Below, one piece after another: positions 1 to 5,812 of a stretch of 25,469 nt of DNA. The position numbers and the translations under genes are program-made. Where the stretch lies: positions 1-25,469 of the IMG/VR virus record IMGVR_UViG_3300008267_001227; one strand, written 5' to 3'. Positions within the stretch are counted from its first letter, which is position 1; the number at the start of each line of letters is the position of its first letter. The notes beneath the pieces were generated by a model that had not been told where the DNA came from, made no database searches, and saw only the letters and a list, made by a program, of their open reading frames with translations. The DNA comes from a virus.

Positions 1-165
1 CTCTTCTTTTTCTTGTATCATTTGTCTATACTCATCCATTTGTTTATTGAATAGAGTATTTTGATAATACATTATACCAACCAAAATAATGATTGTAAAT
101 GACTGTTCTTTAAGCTTACTTAAGAATGTGTCGCCATAACTACTTACTTTAGTTTCTTTTTCCAT
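1..165 (-). CDS. Small membrane protein, cut by the left edge
   Basis: The reading frame starts with ATG at 163-165 and stays open to base 1, giving 55 codons, so the C-terminus lies outside the window. The N-terminus is charged (MEKETK). A hydrophobic stretch follows at about residues 22-38 (SFTIIILVGIMYY), consistent with one membrane span. The visible remainder is charged and coil-like (KQMDEYRQMIQEKEE). It lies 15 bases downstream of another small membrane-protein gene (181-309) and is probably co-transcribed with it and with the DNA ligase gene. The N-in or N-out orientation cannot be decided. I recognise no family, and the function is unknown. Confidence 0.6.
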   Translation of the reverse strand, partial: MEKETKVSSYGDTFLSKLKEQSFTIIILVGIMYYQNTLFNKQMDEYRQMIQEKEE

Positions 166-180
166 ATTGATAAATATGGT

Positions 181-309
181 TTATTCTTCATCAAATAAAT
201 CCTCTCCTTTATAATCAGGATGATTTTTTTCCATATAATTTATTCCTCGAACCATAAACACTGCTAAAATAAGTGCTAGTGTAAATGAAATAATTGCTGC
301 TGGTATCAT
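181..309 (-). CDS. 42-residue single-span membrane protein
   Basis: ATG at 307-309 opens a 42-codon frame ending in TAA at 181-183. The start overlaps the TGA of the upstream zinc-protein gene in an ATGA junction, a translational-coupling arrangement seen throughout this window. Residues 4-20 (AAIISFTLALILAVFMV) form one clear membrane span. The tail is short, hydrophilic and acidic (YKGEDLFDEE). It is too short for most ORF callers, but the coupled start, membrane span and tight packing support it. No family is recognised. Two tiny membrane proteins in a row (this one and 1-165) could act together, but nothing in the sequence shows how. Confidence 0.6.
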   Translation of the reverse strand: MIPAAIISFTLALILAVFMVRGINYMEKNHPDYKGEDLFDEE

Positions 310-533
310 AAAAATAATTTTTTAAATATTTCCCATTTTGACTTAAATTCAATTCGTTCAAATTTGTTACTTGAATTAACTACCCAAGCAAACATATTCT
401 CACTCCAACGTTTATAAGTACAATGTCTACATACTAAATTCTTGCCCTGGTGCTCAGGTCGTTGGTATGGTCTGGGGTTTCTAGTGAACATAAATAATGG
501 GTATGTTCGTTTACAGTCAAAACACTTTTTCAT
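306..533 (-). CDS. Small zinc-binding protein (two CxxC knuckles)
   Basis: This is a 75-residue protein with CFDC at residues 4-7 and CRHC at 35-38. The two CxxC pairs are 27 residues apart, as in a zinc ribbon or the structural zinc site of HNH-like phage proteins. No HNH catalytic histidine-asparagine pattern follows, so nuclease activity is not supported. The rest is basic and aromatic (NPRPYQRPEH, KRWSENMF), which fits nucleic-acid or protein binding. The start overlaps the ligase stop (ATGA at 530-533) and the stop overlaps the next start, so it sits in one coupled unit ligase - zinc protein - small membrane proteins. The exact role is unknown. Confidence 0.7.
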   Translation of the reverse strand: MKKCFDCKRTYPLFMFTRNPRPYQRPEHQGKNLVCRHCTYKRWSENMFAWVVNSSNKFERIEFKSKWEIFKKLFL

Positions 534-1624
534 TCGTAACTCTCTCTATCAATTTTAATTACATATGGAAATCTTGGAACACCATCTGGTGTTAAGTTAA
601 AGTACTTAACTGTAGCTGATTTACCAATTAATTCATTTTTATTGTTCCACATAGCCTTACATTCCTCCCAATTAAATTTAGGTGATGAATTAAATATATG
701 TCCTGTCTTACTCTTAAATATAAATGAACCTACCATTCCAGTTTTATTACCTTCACCTTCAACTACATCTAATATAATATATTCTTCATCAATAAACGAT
801 TTATGTTTAAGAAGTGATTTAGAACGTTTTGATTCATATTCTTTATCCAAACGAATCATTTGACCCTCATAACCTTCCATAGTGTAGTCTTCATAATAAG
901 CTAACAAATCATTTATATTATCAATTTGATCAGTTTTAACACAAACACAACACTCAGGTAAATTTAAATCAGATAACGTTCTATAACGTTTAGTAAATGT
1001 ACCACTACAACTAGGCAAATCATAAATGTGATATTGAATTGATTCTTTACTTTTAGCTAAATCATTACTTGTTGGTTTAGTTTTCTTAACCAATGAACAA
1101 ATAGCGTTAAAGTCATTTGCAAACTTATCAGCATATAACTCACCATCAAATATTAAATCAGGATTAGATTCAAATAATGGTTTTAATGATTCAAAAATAT
1201 GAGGTGCTGAGATAATTTTCTTACCATTTCTGCTCCACATACCATCTGCTCTAACAATACATCTAATACCATCTAATTTAGGTTGACTATAAACTGGGTA
1301 TGTAATTTTATCTTTATAATCTTCAAACTTATGAGCTAACATTGGGTTGAAGAATTTAGGTGTATCAATATCTTTTATTGATTCATAACTACCTAATTCT
1401 AATTTTTTAGTCCACATTGCTTGAGCTTCAGCTAATGCTTGTTGTTCGGGTGTGGTTTCGTTTTTCTTACCTATATTTTTACCTGAGCAACAAGTCCATT
1501 CAGAAGTTGTCTTAACTCCATCTGTATAACCTGATATTGTTCTGAAACAGTTGTTCTCAATTTCAACTGTCCATTCATTTACTTTACCGTTAACGGCGCG
1601 TTTATATAATGTACTTAATTTCAT
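530..1624 (-). CDS. ATP-dependent DNA ligase
   Basis: This 364-residue protein is a nucleotidyltransferase-type ligase that seals nicks in duplex DNA using ATP. Motif I is KLDGIR at 116-121, with K116 the expected adenylated lysine. Motif III is FDGEL at 159-163, motif IV is EGYEG at 250-254, and the motif V region is LLKHKSFIDEE at 271-281. The C-terminal part (about 280-364) fits a short OB fold. An N-terminal extension of about 85 residues (LYKR, EWT, TTPEQQALAEAQ) resembles the WGR-like domain fused to several phage ligases. The size is normal for small viral ligases. The gene is the first after the hairpin/promoter module at 1629-1660, with only four bases between the TATATTTA box and ATG. 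It is expected to act in phage replication and repair. Confidence 0.93.
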   Translation of the reverse strand: MKLSTLYKRAVNGKVNEWTVEIENNCFRTISGYTDGVKTTSEWTCCSGKNIGKKNETTPEQQALAEAQAMWTKKLELGSYESIKDIDTPKFFNPMLAHKFEDYKDKITYPVYSQPKLDGIRCIVRADGMWSRNGKKIISAPHIFESLKPLFESNPDLIFDGELYADKFANDFNAICSLVKKTKPTSNDLAKSKESIQYHIYDLPSCSGTFTKRYRTLSDLNLPECCVCVKTDQIDNINDLLAYYEDYTMEGYEGQMIRLDKEYESKRSKSLLKHKSFIDEEYIILDVVEGEGNKTGMVGSFIFKSKTGHIFNSSPKFNWEECKAMWNNKNELIGKSATVKYFNLTPDGVPRFPYVIKIDRESYE

Positions 1625-1628
1625 GTCT

Positions 1629-1660
1629 TAAATATAATAAAAAATGGCCCGGAGGCCAAA
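1629..1660 (-). promoter_or_regulatory. Putative Bacteroidota-type promoter overlapping a terminator (copy 1)
   Basis: Read on the minus strand, TTTG (1657-1660) is followed after exactly 20 bases by TATATTTA (1629-1636). This fits the published Flavobacterium pattern TTG-N(17-23)-TAnnTTTG except for the last base. The same geometry recurs at five other intergenic sites in this window. The terminator hairpin occupies the spacer. The ligase ATG begins only four bases after the box, so a transcript from here would be leaderless or nearly so. Promoter function is inferred from recurrence and spacing. Confidence 0.5.
1639..1658 (-). terminator. Intrinsic terminator, UCCG loop
   Basis: On the minus strand the hairpin is TGGCC-TCCG-GGCCA (1658-1645), followed by six T residues (1644-1639). 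The loop is of the stable UNCG type. It lies just after the stop of the last lysis-cassette gene (1668) and before the ligase gene, so it would end the lysis transcript. The stem is only five base pairs, so termination may be partial. Confidence 0.65.
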
Positions 1661-1667
1661 CATTTTA

Positions 1668-1979
1668 TTATTTTTCTGGGACAAGTAGTAATTTTTTTCG
1701 TTGTTCTCGAATTATATATAGTTGTTGTACTATAGTATCACCTTGTTGTTCTGTTATTTGTTTTAGAATAATGTGTTCTATTTCTAAATTAGAGTATTCT
1801 AATTGTAATTCTTTGAATTTTCTATTAATAGCATTCGCTTGATCAATAGTCATTACAACTACTGGTGTTTTGCCATCATCATCAATTGTAGTATAAGGAT
1901 ACTTATTAGTTGGTTGGGACCTCAAGGTTCCAAGTAGACTTAGGACGAACAGCAGGAGGAGTATTAAGTTTTTTTTCAT
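1668..1979 (-). CDS. Secreted coiled-coil protein, last gene of the lysis cassette
   Basis: This is a 103-residue protein with a clear signal sequence: MKKN, then a leucine-rich core at residues 5-17, with likely cleavage near LRS-Q22. There is no cysteine, so it is not a lipoprotein. Residues about 50-95 are a predicted coiled coil rich in Gln, Glu, Ile and Leu (KFKELQLEYSNLEIEH). Its first 74 bases overlap the 3' end of the i-spanin-like gene in another frame, an arrangement reminiscent of Rz/Rz1 pairs. An o-spanin would normally need a lipobox cysteine, which is missing, so that assignment is only suggestive. It could instead be a periplasmic partner of the upstream membrane protein. The stop lies nine bases before a terminator hairpin. 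Confidence 0.75.
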   Translation of the reverse strand: MKKNLILLLLFVLSLLGTLRSQPTNKYPYTTIDDDGKTPVVVMTIDQANAINRKFKELQLEYSNLEIEHIILKQITEQQGDTIVQQLYIIREQRKKLLLVPEK

Positions 1980-2220
1980 AGGTTGATACCTGCTCTGTTA
2001 ACGTTGAAACTTGTTCTGTTAGTTGTTGGTTAGCAGAATCTAATTTCTGGTTTTCAGAAGATAGGATTTGGTTTTGGTCTGTTAATATTTGGTTTTCTTT
2101 CACTAATGAAACATTTTCCTCAACAACAGTAATATGACCATCCCCAGCCATGAATACATCAGCTATAACAAATGCTACAACCAATAATAAAATACCATAT
2201 AAAGCTAATCTTTTTTTCAC
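1906..2220 (-). CDS. i-spanin-like (Rz-like) membrane coiled-coil protein
   Basis: This is a 104-residue protein. Residues 5-24 (LALYGILLLVVAFVIADVFM) form one N-terminal membrane span. Residues about 33-90 are a long coiled coil with a run of QNQI, ENQK and NQQL heptads. The tail is proline-containing (TPPAVRPKSTW). One span at the N-terminus followed by a periplasmic coiled coil is the topology of phage inner-membrane spanins, which fuse inner and outer membranes in the last step of lysis. It starts with an ATGA overlap to a holin-like gene, and its 3' end overlaps a secreted-protein gene by 74 bases. The position, topology and overlap support a lysis role; sequence similarity to known Rz proteins was not tested. 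Confidence 0.75.
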   Translation of the reverse strand: MKKRLALYGILLLVVAFVIADVFMAGDGHITVVEENVSLVKENQILTDQNQILSSENQKLDSANQQLTEQVSTLTEQVSTYEKKLNTPPAVRPKSTWNLEVPTN

Positions 2221-2507
2221 TTCTTACTTAATAAAATAATTTCTCTTAAATCTTTAAGTGCTTGAGTATTATTGTCTAATGAACTCTGAATTTTACTAGT
2301 ATCTGTTTTAATATAGTCATTAAGTTCTTTTTGAAGATCATCTACTTTCTTTTTCAGATCATCTTCAGCTTTCAATTGACGTTTTAACATATACCATAAA
2401 ACAGCACCTAACCCAAGTACAATAACACCTAATGCACCATATTGGGTTAATGTCTCAAATACCCCAAATGATGGAGTGGCTTGTAGAAATATAATTAATT
2501 GGTTCAT
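2217..2507 (-). CDS. Holin-like membrane protein, paralogue B
   Basis: This is a 96-residue protein. After a short N-terminus, FGVFETLTQYGALG leads into a membrane span at about residues 26-43. The span is followed by WYMLKRQ and a charged coiled-coil tail (about 47-96). Its first 65 residues match the neighbour encoded at 2504-2695 closely: FG.FE.L..YGALG, VL.LGAV.WYM.KR, then a K/E/D coil ending in KEL.D. The pair therefore arose by tandem duplication. One span plus a charged coil resembles small BhlA/UviB-type holins. The setting behind an endolysin and in front of a spanin-like gene supports holin or antiholin function. The extra 30 C-terminal residues distinguish it from its shorter twin. 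Confidence 0.75.
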   Translation of the reverse strand: MNQLIIFLQATPSFGVFETLTQYGALGVIVLGLGAVLWYMLKRQLKAEDDLKKKVDDLQKELNDYIKTDTSKIQSSLDNNTQALKDLREIILLSKK

Positions 2508-2695
2508 TTTCTATCTCTTAATTCTTTTTCAAGTTCATTGATTTTAGCTTGCATAGCATCTTTTTCAGCCATATTACGCTTGAACATATACCATCCAACA
2601 GCGCCTAATGCTAATACTACTAAACCTAACGCTCCGTAGTTAACTAACTGTTCGAATATTCCAAATTGGTTTGCTTCTAATAAAATATTTGTCAT
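2504..2695 (-). CDS. Holin-like membrane protein, paralogue A
   Basis: This 63-residue protein has FGIFEQLVNYGALGLVVLAL at about residues 11-30. The membrane span runs to WYMFKR, and a short charged coil (EKDAMQAKINELEKELRDRK) ends the protein. It is the shorter member of a tandem duplicated pair with the gene at 2217-2507, which it overlaps by four bases (ATGA). Holin families commonly use a short and a long form with opposing effects on timing. Here the two forms would be separate genes rather than dual starts, but that functional split is inferred. It lies five bases after the membrane-GAF gene and belongs to the same lysis transcript as the endolysin. Confidence 0.75.
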   Translation of the reverse strand: MTNILLEANQFGIFEQLVNYGALGLVVLALGAVGWYMFKRNMAEKDAMQAKINELEKELRDRK

Positions 2696-2700
2696 GTGTG

Positions 2701-3312
2701 TTAAATTTTTAAATGATTAGCTAAAACACCACCTAATGAAGTGGCTACTCTTAATAACTCCTCATCTTGTTCATGAGTTAACTTATGTTTTCTACCTGTA
2801 TAATCAATACCTAAGATAGCTATGAATCGTCCTTCAAAGTTTTTAATAGCATATAAGTACTGAGATTTGGTTTTGTATTCTTCAGCAAAGTATTTTAAAC
2901 CAAATGTTGAAGTAGTTTCATCTTTAAAATCATAGATATGGATTGAATCATCATCTAATAATTTATTAAAACTTCTAGAAAATAAAGCAACAGGTATATT
3001 CTTTAATGTTAATTGAAGTGAAGGAGCATTTGCTGATACTGTCTCATAGAATATAGAGAATTTAGCTATACTCTTACCTGTTGGATAAAAATGACCCCCG
3101 TTATGAAATTGACTAACCCATACTCGGTCAGCGTCATATTCTTCTTTAATTGAGTCTAATTTACTTGATACTAAAGCTCCTACTTCAAGAGCCTCAGTCA
3201 CCATATCACTTTTCTTCTTCTTAAATTTGTTATCAAACCACCATTTAAGAGATAATACTACTATGGGTCCAATAACGCCCCCAATCAGTGCTACCCAAAT
3301 CGCCTCAGTCAT
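2701..3312 (-). CDS. Membrane-anchored GAF-like protein in the lysis cassette
   Basis: I chose ATG at 3310-3312 (203 residues, MTEAIWVALIGG). It places a membrane span directly at residues 4-24 and starts eight bases after the endolysin stop; an upstream ATG at 3345 would add 11 residues overlapping the endolysin gene. After a KKKK cluster comes a cytoplasmic domain of about 170 residues with RVWVSQFHNGGH, then FSIFYE, a variable middle, and a C-terminal strand and helix pattern (FIAILGIDYTGR, then a final helix). This layout fits a GAF- or PAS-like sensor fold. A membrane-tethered small-molecule sensor beside holin-like genes suggests control of lysis timing, but no ligand can be read from the sequence and the fold call is moderate. 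Confidence 0.7.
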   Translation of the reverse strand: MTEAIWVALIGGVIGPIVVLSLKWWFDNKFKKKKSDMVTEALEVGALVSSKLDSIKEEYDADRVWVSQFHNGGHFYPTGKSIAKFSIFYETVSANAPSLQLTLKNIPVALFSRSFNKLLDDDSIHIYDFKDETTSTFGLKYFAEEYKTKSQYLYAIKNFEGRFIAILGIDYTGRKHKLTHEQDEELLRVATSLGGVLANHLKI

Positions 3313-3319
3313 CTTTATT

Positions 3320-4141
3320 TTATTTAAGTAAATTATAGTACTCATTAAAGTGTTTTAAACGATCAGGTAAACCAATTGTACCGCCGTTAACTCGTTTAGT
3401 AACCGCAGTGACAGTTGCTTCATCAGCTCCTTTATCACATATTGACCATAATTTGTTTGAATCGAAGAAAAACGCTGCTGATGCTAATGGGTATTTAGTA
3501 GCAACTAAATCAGGGTTAGCAACTGTATCCTCACCTATAAATTTAGCAAAACCAGTATAATTAGATTTTCCAGTTAATTGAATATAACCACGTCCACGAT
3601 ACTTATATCCTTCACCTGTTGATTCATCACCATTACCCATTCTTGAACCGTAAACACGAGATGCGATTTTCTCAGGTTGACGAGCATATGAGGCAGCTAA
3701 GTCACCAGGGAAATATTTTCCAAATATTCTCTTCAAACCATCAACTGAGTAGTTTAAGTTTTCGCTTATTGATTTGAATCCACCTGACTCATGTCCACAT
3801 TGTGCTAAGAAATGAGCTAAACGTAGTGGAGTAGTAATATTAAATTTAGCGGCTGTCTCAGGTATTTGAGCTAATACAGCATCAGGGATATGTCCTTTTA
3901 AAGCATCTAATTTAAATGAGCTAGGAGGAAGAGTTGTTACAACAGGAGTTGGAGCTGTTGCTCCAAACATTTTACTCCATGTATTATCTCCTACAATACC
4001 ATCTGCTACTAATCCATTTTTAGCTTGCCATTCTTTAACTTTAGCTTCAGTCATTGGTCCGAAACTGCCATCAGCTCCTAAACCTAATAGTGTTTGAAGT
4101 TGTTTTACTTCTTCTCCTTTTGATCCGTTTTTTAATAACAT
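3320..4141 (-). CDS. Endolysin: peptidoglycan-binding domain plus GH19 lytic domain
   Basis: This is a 273-residue protein. Residues 3-60 form a PG_binding_1 repeat (GSKGEEVKQLQTLLG, DGSFGPMTEAKVKEWQ, DGIVGDNTWSKM). A threonine/proline linker (61-75) joins it to a GH19 chitinase/lysozyme-like domain (76-273). That domain has HES at 117-119 with E118 the likely general acid, SENLNYS at 126-132 with E127 the likely second acid, and the conserved YRGRGYIQLTGKSNY at 181-195. It hydrolyses the glycan backbone of peptidoglycan to release phage progeny. There is no signal peptide, so it should need a holin. Holin-like and spanin-like genes follow immediately. It starts 30 bases after the FeoA-like gene. 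Confidence 0.93.
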   Translation of the reverse strand: MLLKNGSKGEEVKQLQTLLGLGADGSFGPMTEAKVKEWQAKNGLVADGIVGDNTWSKMFGATAPTPVVTTLPPSSFKLDALKGHIPDAVLAQIPETAAKFNITTPLRLAHFLAQCGHESGGFKSISENLNYSVDGLKRIFGKYFPGDLAASYARQPEKIASRVYGSRMGNGDESTGEGYKYRGRGYIQLTGKSNYTGFAKFIGEDTVANPDLVATKYPLASAAFFFDSNKLWSICDKGADEATVTAVTKRVNGGTIGLPDRLKHFNEYYNLLK

Positions 4142-4171
4142 AAGTGTTTTTGATAATAAATATCATAAACC

Positions 4172-4393
4172 TTATCTCGATTCAATCAGAATTTGATCAG
4201 CTTCAATCTCAGTTATAGTAGCAGCTAATTTATTACCTATAGCAACAATTAATAAATCTTTATTACGACCACATAATTTTATTTCTTTACCTACTTCAAT
4301 TCCCATTCCAATAATTCGCTCACTAGCCATATTTTCTTTAATACCAGTCACAATGTAAGCTCTAGGGTAAATAGTTACTTCAGATAATTTCAT
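4172..4393 (-). CDS. FeoA-like SH3-domain protein
   Basis: This is a 73-residue protein with the FeoA pattern: an N-terminal MKLSEV, then ERIIGMGIEVGKEIKL (about 25-40), a strand with NKDLLIVAIGNKLAATI, and a terminal EADQILIE strand. Bacterial FeoA is a cytosolic SH3-fold partner of the FeoB ferrous-iron transporter, and the same fold forms the C-terminal domain of iron regulators of the DtxR family. A stand-alone copy on a phage is unusual. No metal ligands can be assigned from sequence, so it may only reuse the fold. It shares one base with the upstream peptidase-like gene (4393) and lies just before the endolysin. Moderate confidence in the fold, low in any link to iron. Confidence 0.65.
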   Translation of the reverse strand: MKLSEVTIYPRAYIVTGIKENMASERIIGMGIEVGKEIKLCGRNKDLLIVAIGNKLAATITEIEADQILIESR

Positions 4394-4938
4394 TAGTTGG
4401 CAAAGTATAAACGTTCATGATTATATTTAGCTACTATATTCTTATTCGCTAACTTACCATATGAGTCTACAATATCAGAATATACTTCATTAAGTGGTTT
4501 TTTACTGGTAAATAGTTCACCTACCCAATTAGCAAATTGATTATTAGACTCGTCAACAACATTTTGAGGTATGTTAGGTAACCCACAGTAATATGCTTCT
4601 CCTACTTCACTAATAAACATTCCTGTATAGAAACCTTTTAATCCAAATCTATTTACAAATCGATCTGCGTTACACCAAATAAAAACATTATTGTCTTTTT
4701 TATTCAAATGCTCAACTAACCCGTTATCAATTACAAATAATCGATTAAAACCAATCCCAAATAAACCTGATGGTGATCCATGACCCATCATCATTACTCT
4801 ATCATGACTCTCAATTAACTCAATTATCTCATCTCTAGTTTTATCTTGAGTAATAACTGTTTTATCTTCTATACCTTCATAAATGGGTTTTAGGAAATCA
4901 GTTGAGTAATCTGATGGATGTATTACTAATGTTTTCAT
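4393..4938 (-). CDS. Possible caspase-fold (clan CD-like) peptidase
   Basis: This is a 181-residue protein. A strand rich in hydrophobic residues ends in VMMMGHGSPSGLFG (48-61), and a second ends in NVFIWCNADRF (84-94). A histidine-glycine followed about 36 residues later by a cysteine at the end of a buried strand (H53, C89) is the catalytic layout of caspase, CHAT and gingipain relatives. Later conserved-looking stretches are GFYTGMFISEVGEA (102-115) and DESNNQFANWV (129-139). It could be a protease or a catalytically dead relative. It overlaps its upstream neighbour by four bases (4935-4938) and shares one base with the FeoA-like gene. No signal peptide is present, so action in the cytoplasm is likely. 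The fold call comes from motif spacing only. Confidence 0.6.
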   Translation of the reverse strand: MKTLVIHPSDYSTDFLKPIYEGIEDKTVITQDKTRDEIIELIESHDRVMMMGHGSPSGLFGIGFNRLFVIDNGLVEHLNKKDNNVFIWCNADRFVNRFGLKGFYTGMFISEVGEAYYCGLPNIPQNVVDESNNQFANWVGELFTSKKPLNEVYSDIVDSYGKLANKNIVAKYNHERLYFAN

Positions 4939-5261
4939 TTTATTAATTTTTTAATTTTGATAATAACACGACGTTTAAAACAACTCAAAGTAGTTTGAAA
5001 TGTATTAACTGGTGTTTCAGTTTTTAATTCCCCAAATGCTTTTTTCATCGCGATTTTAATTTTAGGGTTAACTTTAATTAACTCAATAAATTTATCTAAA
5101 TGAGAAACTGATTTTGAATTCCATCTACCATTTGAGAACTCAGTTAATGTTACTCGTGTGTCACTTATTGTATCAAATAAGTAAACTGTAACTGTTTTGT
5201 CCCAACTGTCTGTAACGAATTGTAATTCTTGATTACCTGAAAGTGATACTGATTTGCTCAT
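4935..5261 (-). CDS. Unknown protein, 108 residues, basic tail
   Basis: The N-terminal 60 residues alternate strand-like segments (ELQFVTDSW, KTVTVYLFDT, TRVTLTEF), suggesting a small beta domain. Residues 59-75 form a basic helix (IELIKVNPKIKIAMKKA), and the end is strongly basic (FKRRVIIKIKKLIK), which could bind nucleic acid or membrane. It is the first gene downstream of the hairpin/promoter module at 5287-5318 and is coupled by ATGA to the peptidase-like gene. I recognise no family. Confidence 0.6.
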   Translation of the reverse strand: MSKSVSLSGNQELQFVTDSWDKTVTVYLFDTISDTRVTLTEFSNGRWNSKSVSHLDKFIELIKVNPKIKIAMKKAFGELKTETPVNTFQTTLSCFKRRVIIKIKKLIK

Positions 5262-5286
5262 AACTCTTATTATTTTTTATTATACC

Positions 5287-5318
5287 TAAATATAACAAAG
5301 AATGACCCATAGGCCAAA
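5287..5318 (-). promoter_or_regulatory. Putative promoter overlapping a terminator (copy 2)
   Basis: On the minus strand TTTG (5315-5318) is followed after 20 bases by TATATTTA (5287-5294), the same geometry as at 1629, 8750, 12078 and 14626. The gene at 5261 begins 25 bases after the box, leaving room for a short A-rich leader. The hairpin in the spacer differs from the other copies while the boxes do not. Confidence 0.5.
5297..5316 (-). terminator. Intrinsic terminator-like hairpin with a G-U pair
   Basis: On the minus strand the hairpin is TGGCC-TATG-GGTCA (5316-5303). One G-U wobble replaces a G-C pair of the sister copies and the loop is not UNCG. It is followed by TTCTTTG, a weaker U tract. 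It is the weakest of the family and may terminate poorly. Confidence 0.5.
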
Positions 5319-5339
5319 CTTTATCCATGAAAAGTTCAC

Positions 5340-5570
5340 TTAAAACGGTAAATTTTCTTTAGGTTGTGTATTGTTTTTAGGCTTGAAATATTCTTCCAAA
5401 AACGATTTAGGATACAACATTACATTACCTGTATATTTTGGGTTAGATATTTCTCTCATTCCTACTTTTATATCTTTATAACAAGCAGCAAGATATACTT
5501 GTTTACCTAAATCATTCCCAGCCGGTTTGCCTAAGTAGTCGTATAATGACATTAATTCATTATTATCCAT
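5340..5570 (-). CDS. Unknown 76-residue protein
   Basis: This is a soluble protein with an N-terminal helix (NELMSLYDYLGKPA) and a middle that reads as short strands (KDIKVGMREI, GNVMLYPKSFLEEYF). The tail is disordered, Asn/Gln/Pro-rich and ends in NLPF. Pattern and length resemble small phage accessory proteins, with no recognisable active site. It overlaps the upstream gene by eight bases and has GGAGG seven bases before its ATG, although those bases also code for the upstream protein. It is the last gene before the terminator at 5297-5316. Confidence 0.55.
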   Translation of the reverse strand: MDNNELMSLYDYLGKPAGNDLGKQVYLAACYKDIKVGMREISNPKYTGNVMLYPKSFLEEYFKPKNNTQPKENLPF

Positions 5571-5811
5571 TAATTACCTCCTCCATTGTTTTCCATTCTA
5601 CTTCTGTGCCTTCATCACTATAGTTACCTGTAGGCATTGCTAAGTGAATGTTTTCATTTTCGTCTTTTCCAATAGCGATAAACCCAAATCCTTCACAAAT
5701 ATAAGGAACCATTGTACTTTTAGGTAATTCTGATACTACTTTATCAATATCAAAATCCCACCCCATTTCCGAGACATTTTTCTCGACCCATTGTTTGCTA
5801 AATTCAGCCAT
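5563..5811 (-). CDS. Unknown acidic 82-residue protein
   Basis: This is an acidic soluble protein. An N-terminal helix (SKQWVEKNVSEMGWDFD) is followed by strand-like segments (GFGFIAIGKDEN, NIHLAMPTG) and an acidic end (EVEWKTMEEV). There is no membrane span, signal or metal-binding motif. It starts one base after the stop of the secreted-protein gene (5813) and overlaps the next gene by eight bases, so it belongs to the small operon 6208-5340 that lies between two hairpins. Function unknown. Confidence 0.55.
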   Translation of the reverse strand: MAEFSKQWVEKNVSEMGWDFDIDKVVSELPKSTMVPYICEGFGFIAIGKDENENIHLAMPTGNYSDEGTEVEWKTMEEVING

Positions 5812-5812
5812 A

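Noticed and set aside
642-863. Plus-strand open frame of 73 codons inside the ligase gene
   Set aside because: It is antisense to a well-supported gene with complete ligase motifs and has no motif of its own. Other plus-strand frames (1609-1842, 6309-6497, 9868-10065, 9948-10154, 13804-13995, 15295-15564, 16331-16543, 20910-21173, 23490-23675) were rejected for the same reason.
3313-3345. Eleven-residue N-terminal extension of the GAF-like membrane protein
   Set aside because: It overlaps the endolysin end. ATG at 3312 comes just after the endolysin stop and places the membrane span at the very N-terminus.
5262-5330. Short minus-strand frame running through the hairpin at 5303-5316
   Set aside because: It begins after the 76-residue gene, reads through the terminator and into the next gene in another frame. 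The hairpin and promoter explain this stretch better.
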